Assembly (NCBI GenBank): GCA_025716855.1
Contig: JAIXMQ010000129.1
Location: 17,501 to 39,843 of the forward strand
Source: Pilaira anomala
Taxonomy: Eukaryota; Mucoromycota; Mucoromycetes; Mucorales; Mucoraceae
Reading direction: 5' to 3'
Length of the DNA: 22,343 bases
Part shown: positions 1-10,501 of the stretch, one piece after another
Layout: each line of letters opens with the position of its first letter
Position numbering within the stretch: position 1 is the first letter of the stretch
Notes under the pieces: model-generated
The model's input: only the letters and a program-made list of their open reading frames with translations
Databases searched by the model: none
Told to the model about the DNA's origin: nothing
Position numbers and translations under genes: made by a program

Positions 1-37
1 TAACTGGCAGATGCTTTTGGCGGGTTTTTTTTTTGTC
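1..37 (+). repeat. Left terminal inverted repeat (inner part)
   Basis: This is the inverted match of 4258-4292. The GC-rich core GGCAGATGCTTTTGGCGGG is identical in both copies, and the following T-run differs in length. It starts at base 1, so any outer extension and any target duplication lie outside the window. Confidence 0.75.
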
Positions 38-366
38 CTTTCTTCTGCTTCTTATTTAAAGAAATACAGATTGGATTAAATAATATATTGGATAAATCAT
101 GATCTTTTTTAATAAATACAAAATTGATCTTCACTCCACCACTTCATCTAATCAACTCTGATATCCTTCGAATCGACATAACGAAAAAAAAAAAAAACAA
201 AATCATTGAGAAGTTGAGGACATTTAGAATTTTTTTTTATTATCATACAAAGAGCACAAACAGCGCAAAGGGTTATTTGAATAATTTTAAGATAGGCATA
301 AGATGATTGCACTGACATGTAATTGATTGAAATATAGAAACAAAACAAAATACACAATCCACGCTT

Positions 367-2164
367 TTATTTCAGAAGATTCGAATTCACCAGCTTGTAT
401 CGTATACTGTCTTTTTCGTCAACTGGGTCGAGAAAGTTGTTCTCTCGTCGCAACTTTTTTAAAATGTTCATTTGGGAATGATGCTTATTCTAGAAAAAAA
501 AATGAATTAAATAAAAACATCAACGGTATTATACTTTAAGCTACTTACCTGAAGCGTGGCCAATAATTCGAATATTGCCACCATATTGACTCTTGCGTCC
601 CAAGTTACGGGAATCGTTGCGCTTCTTAATTCAACAATCTGCCACATGTTTGGAGTACAAAGACTTGTCTTCATCAACGTGATTTTGTCACAAATGCATT
701 GTATTGAAAAGACTGATAAACCTTTGGCAGTTTCGAATGAGGCATCCTGATACTGCAGTATCTCATCTCTCAAAGAATTACTTGTCATGGTAATTAACTT
801 CTGTGTGTCCCCCATCGAGTGATCAATGTATTCAGTAGAGTGTGGGCCTGATGACTCCATTATTATAACCTCAAAACCATTCTCACGACCAATGCCATCT
901 GCGAAAAGCTTTTCGGTTTTATTGTTCCAAACACCAGGTACCATTTGACTGCTGCTGTGAGACAAAACTTTTGATTCACACCTTACACGTAATTTAAATA
1001 ATGTCAGTATATTGTAAACATATTTAACAAGCTTCTCACTTACCAACTAAAGACGGTTTCTTCATTTATAATAGAGAAATGCTTAAAGATTGGTAAAACG
1101 TATTCAACCCAGAAGGTTCTTTCGTGGCCTCGATTAAAATTTTGTCTCATAAATAGTCCCCAGAAATCAGTCATTATAATGGCACAGATAGAAAAAAAAT
1201 CCTTCTCCATAAAGCTCCAGGTCATCGCTAGAGTCTGAAAACTCCATAAAGTTTGAGGAAAAGTGTTATTATCAACGTCATCTTCCATCATACGTTTTAT
1301 GATTTGTAATACATTAGGAAAGTTCTTCAGACTACTCAAAGCCTTTTGGTCTGCACGATTATTATTCAAAGCTTCTCGTAGAAAATTCGGCATATAGGAC
1401 AATGGCGCACTAGAAATACCAATGTAGCATTGCTTTTCAGCACTTTCAATATGCGTTATTGGTAATTTAGGTTGGTTTGGAGAATGATTGATCGTTCTTG
1501 CAGGTCCCATAAATTCCTCGTTGTCAATATTGTATCTTCCTGTATATTTCATTAATGTTAAGTATATTAAGCATCAGGCATCGTTTGCTTACAACTTTAC
1601 CCTATTTTTTAATTCATTTTGACCAGTATCGCCCATAGTACTATGTTCTGGAGCGTCCATTTTTTCCAAGGTAGATTCTTTTACAATATCGAGAGCCCTG
1701 TCTGTCATATCAACTGCGGAATCAATAGCCTTAAAATAAAGAGCTCTCGACTGTTTATTCAGCAGACTATCTTGAGCTCTTCCTTGCTTGGCGGCATATA
1801 ATTTTTCGAATGTCTCCTTAAACTTTGGCTTCATAGAGTATTCATGACATTTGATTGCGTATCTAGATAACTGATCAGAAACACTTCTTGATTTCCCAGT
1901 ATTTTCGAGGCTGTTTCTTATATGATTTAAAGCTTGAAGTGGTGCTGTCTGAAACATAATATCAAATTCAATAGAATCAACCAACTTCTTTGGACTTGTC
2001 CAAGCAGAAACAGGTGCTTTGAGGTATTCGTTTGAAACGCCTTTAATATTCTCTTCATTTATATTGATATTCGAGATTCTTTTTCCAGCGTTGGGTTTCG
2101 GAGCATTTGATGGACTTGGGGATTTGGTATAAGAAGTCTTGCTTGGAGACTTAGACTTTGGCAT
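367..2164 (-). CDS. Four-exon gene, possible PD-(D/E)XK-type nuclease-like protein (539 aa model)
   Basis: Proposed exons on the minus strand are 2164-1593, 1535-1044, 981-549 and 489-367. The introns are GTAAGC...GGAAG, GTAAGT...GTAAG, and GTAAGT to a T-rich tract ending CTAG. The joined frame stays open for 539 codons and ends in TAA. The first 30 residues are Lys/Ser/Pro-rich (MPKSKSPSK). Exon 3 carries ADGIG, then 5-6 residues later VIIMESSGP, and further on FSIQCICDKITL. The D...ExS...Q spacing recalls the PD-(D/E)XK nuclease fold with the usual Lys replaced by Ser. I recall similar 'ADGIG...ESSG' proteins as abundant lineage-specific families in Mucoromycota, but I cannot name one. Its place between inverted repeats suggests an element-encoded or captured gene. 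The first intron's acceptor was chosen to keep frame; an alternative ACAG lies 4 nt earlier. The nuclease role is inference. Confidence 0.6.
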
Positions 2165-2426
2165 TTTAAGCGTTTATTTTAGAAGTAAAAAAGGGTGAAT
2201 TGATTTGTAGGACGAGTTTAATCACACGATATTAATAAAAGAAGTCACATCTATTACGTCACAGTATTGATAAATTTGCTGGTGCATTTCTCATAATTTT
2301 TCCTTTAGCTTCTACAGATTGACAAACCAAGAGTGGCAGAGATGGAACAATGACGATTACTACTTTGCCAAGTAGCCTTACTCTATCTTAGAGCTTAAGG
2401 TGCAATCTTTAAGTCATTTCATTATC
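2165..2426. other. Short spacer between the two element genes
   Basis: This AT-rich stretch separates the stop of the upstream minus-strand gene from the start of the 539-aa gene. It presumably holds the terminator of one and the promoter of the other, but no clear TATA box or poly(A) signal could be fixed. Confidence 0.3.
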
Positions 2427-4234
2427 TTAAACTCGAGTGTAGATCTCACATCTAAGCGTGATTTTCTCAATATAATGTTGACTGGCCACGTTATGGTTTG
2501 GCAGACCGATGTGTTTCGCTGTTAAGAGACCTTTGTAGAATGCTTCAAAGCCCTGGCTGTTTTGGTCACGTCCTTCAATCAAGTTTCTAATATTAGGTAA
2601 CCAGATTGAATGCTGAAGCGCTTCCTATGCGTATGTCGTGCACAGTTGGGGTTTTGAATGAATGAAGAAGGTCAGTACAAGTACATAAAAAAAAAGAGTA
2701 AATAATAAAATACATTGTTACTAACATTTTATTTTCGTATTATGTTATGCCTCTACCTAAATGAAACCACTCGAGTAAATTTCTCGTTAGACAACCAACA
2801 TAAGCACTGGCTTGTTATGCTTCATCCAGACTTAAAAAAACCATTGGAACAATTTTTATTATATCTCCATATTGCAGATTCCAAAGCAATATGATCCTCA
2901 AGTTTAAAGGTAGCCAAGAATATATATACGTAATGTCATAATATTTTATAACTCTTATTAAACCTTTATAATTCTTCATTTAGGAAGAGTCCACTATTGG
3001 TTTAGTTTTTTCAGATAATTTGTGCATTAGACTTTTTTTTTGCTTTATATTGGGAGCAGTCTTGTTGTGAAGAAAATGATCCAGTTAATAGATAGTATTC
3101 AACAGACTGTTGGCATTTCATAATACTCGTTGTCAAGCTGAACTGATCCGAGCGATTTAGATGTAAATAAAAAGCTCCAGTAGCTTGTTCTACCTACCCA
3201 GTATCGTTTTGTGTAGTTTTTTGGAAATAAACTATCTTGATGAAATTACGTATTTTCACTTATTGAAGTGTCCCGATGGCTTTTTGTATGCAATCGGAAT
3301 ATCTTGAGCAGATCTTTTCTATTCAGAATTTTGCACTACATGTTCCTAAACTATTCATGTTATTGAAGATGTCAATCATGCTTGAAAACAAAAAGTCGAT
3401 CTTTCATACCTTTAGTGAGGAAGCACGTTTTTTAATATGTAACTTTCAGTGTAAATAGATCCATAAGTTGTAGCACAAAATTCTACAAATTATAAACCTT
3501 ATAGCTTAGAGCCCTTCAAAAAATAATATGTTTGCGAATTTACCCTTCTTAAATCTTGTTTTTGACACTTTCAATCAAATCAGTCTAATTTGATTTAGTA
3601 TTTACAATGTAGACAAGGTGACGGCCAGGTAGATACTCAGTTTCCGAAGAGAGAACGCAAGAGATAGTAACACTCATCCCAACTCCCACTCCAAGATATA
3701 GAAAGCTCTTAAGCCTGAAGCAGATTTCGGTATTTGATATAACGAACTTTGGAAAATCACAATTATGAAAATTGGGCTCGTGTATAAAACCGGCTAAGAT
3801 CAAAACAAATTCTGTTTTGTTCGCTCTTTTTATACGGTATTCTTTTCATGTCTTCATAGATGTGCCACCAATTTAGCGCAGTACGGTATTTCACGTGAGG
3901 TCCTTTCGCAGCTTTAGCCACCAAACTATATTCTTGAGGCTGCTTAAGCATACGATTAGTAAACGCTTCTCTGGCTAGATCGTTATGAAGATTGCATAAC
4001 TTGGCTGATTCAGTCAAATTACTAGATTTCAACTGTTCTTTAACTGAGGGCTCACTAAACAACTTTTTCGGAGTTCTTAGCGCTCAAGTAAAATTCTCGA
4101 TTGGTTATTGTTCCAAGAGCTACATTAAGATCGTCAACTTGCGTCAAAACGTCCTCCGTTGGATCGAAAACTCTTTCTCCAAGTTCATTCAACAGGCTCT
4201 CTTGTCTATCTTTATAAAAGAATGTAGCCCTCAT
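2427..4234 (-). pseudogene. Decayed multi-exon gene of unknown function inside the inverted-repeat element
   Basis: Coding-like minus-strand segments follow one another. 4234-4055 begins MRATFFYKDRQESL, 28 nt inside the right inverted repeat. 4062-3763 continues the protein in a neighbouring frame after an A5 run, which suggests a one-base slip. Further segments are 3803-3585 (contains LYLGVGVGMSV), about 3237-3099 (contains KRYWVGRTSYWSF), about 2890-2815 (contains LEDHIALESAIWRYN) and a last exon 2624-2427. The last exon follows a CATAG acceptor, reads EALQHSIWLPNIRNL and ends in TAA after 65 codons. Exon joins in the middle cannot be resolved by eye. At least one frameshift seems present, so it is called a pseudogene. 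No family was recognised. It could be the element's recombinase or transposase, but nothing seen proves that. Confidence 0.35.
3276..3458 (+). other. 60-codon plus-strand open frame of doubtful status
   Basis: It begins with ATG (MAFCMQSEYLEQIFSIQ) directly after an in-frame TGA and ends in TAG. It lies between coding-like segments of the opposite strand. There are no recognisable motifs. It may be a small exon or chance, and it is kept only because this stretch holds no minus-strand exon. Confidence 0.15.
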
Positions 4235-4257
4235 TATGTTGTATTTTTAAGCAAGAA

Positions 4258-4292
4258 GACAAAAAAACCCCGCCAAAAGCATCTGCCAGTTA
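4258..4292 (-). repeat. Right terminal inverted repeat (inner part)
   Basis: Reverse complement of window bases 1-37, with one extra G and a shorter T-run. It lies 24 bases upstream of the start codon of the outermost gene of the element, a usual position for a transposon promoter/terminus. What follows (4293-4395) is AT-rich and contains one more degenerate TTTGACCAGT unit of the adjacent iteron family. Confidence 0.75.
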
Positions 4293-4395
4293 AATACCAA
4301 TTTTAGTTAACCTTGGGTCCTTTTTTGACTTTTGACCAGTTACTTTTTTGGAAAACATCAATTTCAATAGGCTTCACTGTATAAGTCTTTTTTAC

Positions 4396-4541
4396 AAGTG
4401 ACCAAATGAATTTCCAAAAAGTGACCAATTGACATTTGAAAAAGTGGACAATAGGTTTTCAAGAAAGTGACCAATTGGTTTTCAGAAAAGCGACCAATAT
4501 TTTTTTAGAATACGACCAATATTTTCACAAAAGTGTCCAAT
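4396..4541 (+). repeat. 23-bp-period iteron array, core AAGTGACCAAT
   Basis: Seven copies of a core close to AAGTGACCAAT start near 4396, 4419, 4442, 4465, 4488, 4510 and 4531. The spacing is 23, 23, 23, 23, about 22 and about 21 bases. The linkers are usually T-rich then A-rich (TTTTC-AAA). Variants carry GTGGACAAT, GCGACCAAT, ACGACCAAT and GTGTCCAAT. The array ends exactly where recognisable 28S sequence begins. Regularly spaced subterminal repeats are known as transposase-binding sites in several DNA transposon superfamilies; that role here is inference. Confidence 0.75.
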
Positions 4542-4870
4542 TGATGGTGGAAGTACTGTAAACACTAGCACCACCCAAGGCAGAAATTCTAGCATTTATC
4601 AACGAAAGCACCCAGCAATCTTGCCTAAAAGCATTAACTGCGTTCCTCAATCCAATTCAAGGTATTTTCTAAAAGGCTATAACACCCCCCGAAAGGGGCC
4701 ACATTCCTAATAGTTTTTTCCCTCAAAAAAAATTGTCGTTGGCAGGCATAAACCGCAAGTGCATCCAGGCCGAAGCCTAGATTGATTACAGTCAAGCCAG
4801 TCTGGCTCCAAACGGTTCCCTTTTAACAATTTCACATACTGTTTAACTCTCTTTTCAAAGTTCTTTTCAT

Positions 4871-4904
<34 letters not shown>

Positions 4905-5175
4905 TCGCAAATATTTAGCTTTAGGTGAGATTTACCACCCAATTTAGGCTGCATTCCCAAACAACCTGACTCTTTGAAAATGTATCACAAAAGACAACAG
5001 CTCTGGCCAAACACGGGATTCTCACCCTCTATGATGCCCTGTTCCAAAGGACTTTTTTACCAGGCGTGTCAGGAAAACACTTCTACAGTTTACAATCCGG
5101 TTTAGCTAAGCCAAACAGGTTCCAACTTTGAGCTCTTTCCTCTTCACTCGCCGTTACTAGGGAAATCATTGTTAT

Positions 5176-5206
<31 letters not shown>

Positions 5207-5243
5207 GTTCAGCGGGTAATCCCGCCTGATTTCAGATCAAATT
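4542..5243 (-). rRNA. 28S rRNA, 5' part only (D1/D2 region), truncated
   Basis: The minus strand reads ATCAGGCGGGATTACCC, CGCTGAACTTAAGC, ATCAATAAGCGGAGGAAAAG, then AGTAACGGCGAGTGAAG and GAACAAGTACCGTGAGGG, in the normal eukaryotic order for the start of 28S. About 700 nt are present. In the D2 domain, after TACTTCCACCATC, the sequence passes directly into the AAGTGACCAAT iterons, so the remaining several kb of 28S are missing. The 5' boundary is set by comparison with usual fungal LSU starts and could be off by about 10 nt. It is probably a non-functional fragment. Confidence 0.9.
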
Positions 5244-5451
5244 TAAGAAAGTTTTCTTTATGGGAGGCCCCAAAATTTAGTTAACCTAAGTGTTAAGCAA
5301 ACCGAGCTTTTCCTTTATATTAAAAAAAAAGTTCAGGCGAAACAGGAAAAACTAAAATTCCAGGCCTAATGTTTTTAAAGAGAACAGTGGTTTAACGCAC
5401 TGTAAAAACTCTCAATTCCATTCAGCAACAAGTTGTTGAATGTGGGGTGTT
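5244..5451 (-). other. ITS2
   Basis: Spacer between the recognised 5.8S and 28S segments, about 208 nt and AT-rich, with an internal A9/T9 run. It holds a possible hairpin from ACAGTG...CACTGT. No gene is present. Confidence 0.8.
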
Positions 5452-5606
5452 TCTGATACTGAAACAGGCGTGCTCATTGGAATACCAATGAGCGCAAGAT
5501 GCGTTCAAAGACTCGATGATTCACTGAATATGCAATTCACACTAGTTATCGCACTTTGCTACGTTCTTCATCGATGCGAGAACCAAGAGATCCGTTGTTA
5601 AAAGTT
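5452..5606 (-). rRNA. 5.8S rRNA
   Basis: The minus strand shows AACAACGGATCTCTTGG, GCATCGATGAAGAACGTAGC, AAAGTGCGATAACTAGTG, ATTCAGTGAATCATCGAG and TTTGAACGCATCTTGCGC in the correct order, about 155 nt as expected. The AACGTAGC...GATAACTAGTGTG version is typical of Mucorales rather than Dikarya. The ends are estimated (5' about AACTTTTAAC, 3' about GTTTCAGTATC). This part shows no obvious lethal change, unlike the 18S beside it. Confidence 0.93.
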
Positions 5607-5825
5607 GTTTTTATAGATTTTTTAGGTCTATGTTACAATTATTTATACTGAATTCATTTGGTTAATAATAAATTAGGATACCAAGCCCATTAAGAGCTTG
5701 ATCGAGACTCGGTTAACATCTTACTTGACCTATCCTTTATAATCAGTAAGCATCCCTCAAGCGTCTCGTAATAATACAGTTCACAGTAAAATAAAGATTT
5801 TAAAATTAATTAAAATCAAGATTAT

Positions 5826-5826
<1 letters not shown>
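5607..5826 (-). other. ITS1
   Basis: About 220 nt of AT-rich spacer between the 18S 3' end (GGATCATTA) and the 5.8S. No gene is seen. Confidence 0.85.
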
Positions 5827-5884
<58 letters not shown>

Positions 5885-6406
5885 AATAGCCTAGTTTGCC
5901 ATAGTTCTCTGCAGGGAAAGACTGTTGCCAGTCTAATCCTACTGATCCCATATGTTCACTATAACCATTCAATCGGTAGTAGCGACGGGCGGTGTACAAA
6001 GGGCAGGGACGTAATCAACGCAAGCTGATGACTTGCGCTTACTAGGAATTCCTCGTTGAAGAGCAATAATTACAATGCTCTATCCCCAGCACGATGAAAT
6101 TTCAAAAGTTTACCCAGACCTTCCGGCCAAGGTTATAAACTCGCTGATTTCATCAGTGTAGCGCGCGTGCGGCCCAGAACATCTAAGGGCATCACAGACC
6201 TGTTATTGCCTAAAACTTCCTTCGGCTTGAAGCCGATAGTCTCTCTAAGAAGCCAGATTTATAAAATAAATTAATCAACTAAAAAGTTGACCTGCCTATT
6301 TAGCAGAATAAGGTCTCGTTCGTTATCGGAATTAACCAGACAAATCACTCCACGAACTAAGAACGGCCATGCACCACCACCCATAGAATCTAGAAAGAGC
6401 TTTCAA

Positions 6407-6437
<31 letters not shown>

Positions 6438-6469
6438 GAGTTTCCCCGTGTTGAGTCAAATTAAGCCGC

Positions 6470-6524
<55 letters not shown>

Positions 6525-6650
6525 TCCCATACTCCCCCCAGAACCGAAAAACTTTACTTTCGCTAAGATGCTGAGCCAGTCATAATAAACAGGCCCAATC
6601 TCTAGTCGGCATAGTTTGTGGTTAAGACTACGACGGTATCTAATCGTCTT
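5827..6650 (-). rRNA. 18S rRNA fragment 3 of 3 (3' end), mutated
   Basis: The minus strand runs from AAGACGATTAGATACC through GTCGTAGTCTTAACC, GAAACTTAAAGGAATTGACG, CACCACCAGGAGTGGAGCC and AACACGGGGAAACTCACC to the 3' end GTGAACCTGCGGAAGGATCA. The 5' neighbour is the LINE, so the gene is interrupted here. Two oddities argue against function. The universal TTTGTACACACCGCCC reads TTTGTACACCGCCC, a CA lost near 5991-5996. The usual GAGTATGGTCGCAAGG reads GAGTATGGGACGCAAGG. Assembly error in the CA repeat is an alternative. Confidence 0.93.
6635..6650 (+). repeat. LINE target-site duplication, 3' copy
   Basis: GGTATCTAATCGTCTT here and at 13025-13040 are identical 16-mers of 18S sequence at the two ends of the retrotransposon. 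The bases beyond them differ (18S on one side, element on the other). Confidence 0.92.
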
Positions 6651-6792
6651 TAATTGTTATTGTTTATTTGGTTAACCAAGGCTGGTGGACGTAACCGCAC
6701 CGAAAGAAAGAACACAGGGAGTCGAACCCTGGCCCCACAGCCTCGTACTATAAAGACCCAAGTCGGTCAGCTTACGCTTTGCAAGTAGGTTT
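6651..6792 (-). other. LINE 3'UTR
   Basis: 142 nt from the ORF2 TAA to the 18S junction. It carries the T-arm-like hairpin (6715-6731) and an A-rich tail ACAATAACAATTA directly before the duplicated target. The tail is a plausible landing site for target-primed reverse transcription because it ends in bases similar to the target's AAGACG. Confidence 0.7.
6715..6731 (-). promoter_or_regulatory. tRNA T-arm / B-box-like hairpin in LINE 3'UTR
   Basis: The minus strand reads CAGGGTTCGACTCCCTG: a 5-bp stem CAGGG/CCCTG with the 7-nt loop TTCGACT. It contains GGTTCGACTCC, an exact match to the Pol III B-box consensus GGTTCGANTCC. No convincing acceptor or anticodon stem surrounds it. It may be a structured RT-recognition element or a remnant of a tRNA. 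Confidence 0.55.
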
Positions 6793-9700
6793 TTATCGTG
6801 GTGATCCTTCCGGAGAGGGATCGTTTGAGTATATTAACAGCCACTCCAAGCCCGGGTTAATGCCCTTATCGAAGCCAGGTTGTGACTTCAACTGTTTTTT
6901 AATGCTAGGTAATTCACGTAGCATTAGCTGGGCAAATCTTGCCCGACAGTGAGGGAGGGAGAATGCGTCCGGTTCAAAAACCGCCCAATTCCTCTCAAGC
7001 CATATAGACCAGAGCCCATACACCCACTGTTGCTGTAATGTTTGTTGTAGAAGATCAGCTTGATTTGCCATGAATGCTGTATCATGCCCTTCTTCCAACA
7101 ACAAATCTATTTTTCTGTCTCGCCATTCTACCCACTGTAGTTGTGGGTGGCCCGAACCATCCCAGGTTGGGTCTAAGAGGAGACATTGAGAACGCTGGAT
7201 TCCCTCCCTCATCGGTCGGGTTTCCTCGCATTCAAAGAATAAATGCTTAGGGGTTTCCTCAGAGGTCCCACATATGCATAATCTTTTATTCGCTGGTAGC
7301 GACTTAAATTTAGAGCGGGTTGGTAACGTCTTTCGCAGAAGTTCCCACTCAAACACTTGTAAAGAATGTGTTACTGGTAGCCTCCAGATCTGCATCCATA
7401 GGTTTTCACCTTGGGTACGCCAAGGAAGCCACAACTCTTCTGTTGTCTTTGGTACTGAGAAACGCTTCTCAGCACTCAGTTCCTTGATAAGGCTATCATG
7501 TAATGATAGCGGCCGTATCTTAGAAACCAGTATATGTTTGTCATCGACCTTCATTGCACAATTCGCATCATGCCAATTGGTAGATGGACGGTATAAGTTC
7601 ATTCTGGTCTCGTGTGGGACGAAGGTTTCAATCTTCTCCTTCAACACGTTCCTGTAATGATTAGATGCTTTGTGGAAAGCATCTGCTCGTAAATTTCCGC
7701 TTGGGAGAATAATCTCATGCCACTCTTTCGGGGCCAAGCGACTCTTAATTAATGGTCTTATATGAGACCATATTCGGCTTTCGCCGAAGGCAGTTAAGGA
7801 AGTATACCACACGGGTATCTCCTTAAGAGAACCACTGAGGTGTCCATCCAAGACGAGTCCCTCCTTTTGGACCCAGAAACGGTGGACTGCGGTCCAGTAG
7901 CTAGGCCAACTAGTACTGATACCGCCCATTTGTTTCGCCGACTGTACCCAGGGATTACAGAAGTAATAACGGGTACTCTCTTCCGAGTAGCCAAGGCGAT
8001 TTTGTGCCCGAAGCCTCCAGTAATACATCAGTACCAGAGTCCACTTTTCTTCGGGCTGGTCTAAGAAATCCTTGATACCAAGGATCCAATAGGCCTTAAG
8101 CAATAGAGTAATCAGATGGAAGCCGAGGCCTCCTTCGTCTCTGGGTAAACCCAAGACTATCTGATTGACCTTGGACCGTCTATTCTGCCATACGGAATTC
8201 GCCAGTATGCGTGAACAGTAGTCCATTTGTCGCGGTCCCATATACAGGAAGCGCGCCAGATATAAAAGCTTTGGGATGATCAAGGCTTTTATGACTGCAA
8301 TCCTACCTTGCAGCGAGAGGAGCGAGAGTTTTAGGGCGTCGAGGGCCGCTTCCACTTTCGCGATCGTTGGCTCCCATGCCCGATTCTCATCAAGCTCCCA
8401 GCCGACAGGAACGCCCAGGTGTCGGACCCAGGCTCCTTTAGCTGTGGGGTTTGGGAGGTCTTTCGGTTGAGTTCCCACGCCGGGGGTAGCGAGGATCTCA
8501 GTCTTTTCTGTATTGAATTTGGCGCCTGACGCACCACAATACAATCGTAATGATTCATGTAAGGCCCCGTACTCTGTCCAGGACTCAAGTCCAATGACGG
8601 TATCGTCCGCGTATATGGTGTATTTTAGGAGAGTATCATAAGGAAGTGGAATGCCCATCTCGGTTTTCTCGAGCAGGCATGCCAGGCTCTCCATAACGCA
8701 AACAAATAATATGCAGGAAAGCGGGTCTCCCTGGCGTACGCCTCGTTTAACCCTGAGTTCCGCGCATATTTTCCCGTTAACCAGCAATTTGGAACGGCTC
8801 TTTTTATAAAGGGCTTTAACCAGTGTCCGGAGACTCCTAGGTATAAAGAACCTTTTCATTATTTTCCAGAGGAACCCATGATCCACCCGATCATAAGCTT
8901 TCTCTTGGTCCAAAAATAGGAGGACTCCAGTGTTAGCTGGATTCTGCTCCAGGTGATGTACAGTCATCTGTGTATCCCTTACATTATTACCAATTTTTCT
9001 TCCCGGAAGGAAGGCTGATTGGTGGTTTCCGATATATTTCGTCAGGCTTTTGCCCATACGGATCGAAATCATTTTGGTGAGAATTTTATAGTCCACATTC
9101 AGTAACGTGATGGGTCTATAATTCTTCAACATGGTGAGGTCTCCCTTTTTAAAAAGGAGTACTACTATCCCGTCTGTAAAGTCTTTTGGTGGTTTGGCAC
9201 CCAAGAGCAGGTCGTTAAAAGCAGCCGCTAATAATGGACCCAACTCTTCCCCAAGTTTCTTATACAGTTCTATGCTCAGGCCATCAATGCCTGGGCTTTT
9301 ACCCGTTGGTAAAGAGTGGATACTCTCCATAACCTCTTTTGGGGTAAACGGCTTATCTAGGTGGGCAAGGGATTGCTTACGTAATCCACGTTGCCTAAGT
9401 ACCCTTGATAAGGTTCCTAGGACGGTTTCCCTGTCCTCGGTGTTAGTTGGTTCCGACATGTACAAGTTACTGTAGTAACTTTGTATTATTTCGGGTACTG
9501 TGGATGTTGAAGCTTCTGCTCCTGCATTCGTTCTTAAGGCGGTAATCACACTTGGGGTTCCTTTTGGTTTCACCTTACACAATGTGTATGGATTCACCCG
9601 GCTCCCCTGTGCTCTCCACCTTGTAAAGTTGGCACTCCGTGTTCGACTTCCAAAATCATCGAGTAGACTCGCCATCTCGTTGCAGGTTGTCTTCACGGAT

Positions 9701-10496
9701 TCGCCCTTGCGCTGTTGCCGGGCTATTTTGGTGCTTAAACTTTTAATTTTTGATGATATCTTATTAGCTCGTCGCCGTTGTTTCTTGACACAGGTCGTCT
9801 GAATAAGATTTTTTATTTCTAACCATTTCTGCAAGGCTTTCCCGGAGGAGCTTGCTTTCTTGGGTAGTCTGGGTATGAGGTGAGTGAGTTCTGTCACCAC
9901 TTCTTTGTTTAGAATCTTTGGATTCAGCCTCCAGGGCCGTCTTTCGCCGACTGTCTCCTGGGTATTAAGGCTTATCGAGATGATATGGTGATCTGATCTA
10001 GGGAACGGCGACTGATGCCATTCACCTATTAATTCACACCACTCGTTGGTACAGTAAAATCTATCAATTCTACTGTGGGCTATTGGGTTTTACTTACTGA
10101 AGGTAAAGGCAGGTTGGTTCCCAGTCCTTTTCCTCCTCCAGACATCAAACACTCTTATTTGCCCCAGTAGTGCCTGAAGCGCTGTTAGTCCAGTGTCAGG
10201 ATCTCGCATGGGGTGCCTATTTTCGATATGCTCCACACAATGGAAATCCCCCACTAGGTTGAAGATCTTGTCTTCAGTGTACTGTTCAAGCGCATCGTGA
10301 AGGCACCAATAGAAGCCGTTTTTCGCTTGAGCCGCGTTGGGGGCGTGGATAACGATAAAATTCATTTCCCTATCGACAATAGTAATCTGTATAGCGACTG
10401 CCCCGTTAGGCAGCGCCGGTATATCCACAACAGAAAACTTACAGTTAGAGGGGGCATCTGGATTACTAGGATCCCAAATTCTTTCGAATCTGGTGT
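6793..10496 (-). CDS. LINE ORF2, endonuclease C-half plus reverse transcriptase (one internal stop)
   Basis: A single frame runs from the nested LTR to TAA at 6793-6795, broken only by TAA at 10090-10092. Upstream of that stop are the APE-endonuclease segments IVIHAPNA and VGDFHCVEH. Just after it come SRIDRFY and RSDHH, the usual last endonuclease motifs. From 9900 on, 1035 residues stay open. RT motifs include NYRPITLLNVDYK (about 260), LDQEKAYDRVDH (330-341), RGVRQGDPLS (386-395) and the catalytic YADD (430-433). The end holds a zf-RVT region, WRLPVTHSLQVF then CICG...H....C (875-891). The product would nick target DNA and reverse-transcribe the element RNA. It is inactive here as a whole because the N-terminus is severed by the solo LTR and the TAA cuts the endonuclease from the RT. 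Confidence 0.93.
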
Positions 10497-10501
10497 CCCT
10501 G
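10497..10501 (+). repeat. Target duplication of solo LTR 1 (left)
   Basis: CCCTG directly precedes the TG of the LTR and recurs at 10846-10850 directly after its CA. Confidence 0.6.

Larger units (their letters stand above)
1..4292. mobile_element. DNA transposon-like element bounded by inverted repeats, two spliced genes
   Basis: The first 37 bases of the window reappear inverted at 4258-4292. Twenty-four bases match perfectly (beginning TAACTGGCAGATGC), then come a T-run and GTC. Between these repeats lie two spliced minus-strand coding units and no other recognisable gene. No RNase-H-like DDE transposase, helitron Rep/helicase or tyrosine recombinase was recognised, so the superfamily is unknown. 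The left repeat touches the window edge, so the element may be longer. The iterons at 4396-4541 may be the outer part of a longer right terminus. What is seen is the inverted repeat and the genes; that this is one transposable unit is inference. Confidence 0.6.

Noticed and set aside
6651..6792. A complete tRNA gene in the LINE 3'UTR
   Set aside because: Only the T-arm is convincing; no 7-bp acceptor stem or proper 5-bp anticodon stem with 7-nt loop could be drawn.
7274..9802. Several plus-strand frames of 64-127 codons under the reverse transcriptase
   Set aside because: All lie opposite the RT frame with its ordered catalytic motifs and have no motif of their own.
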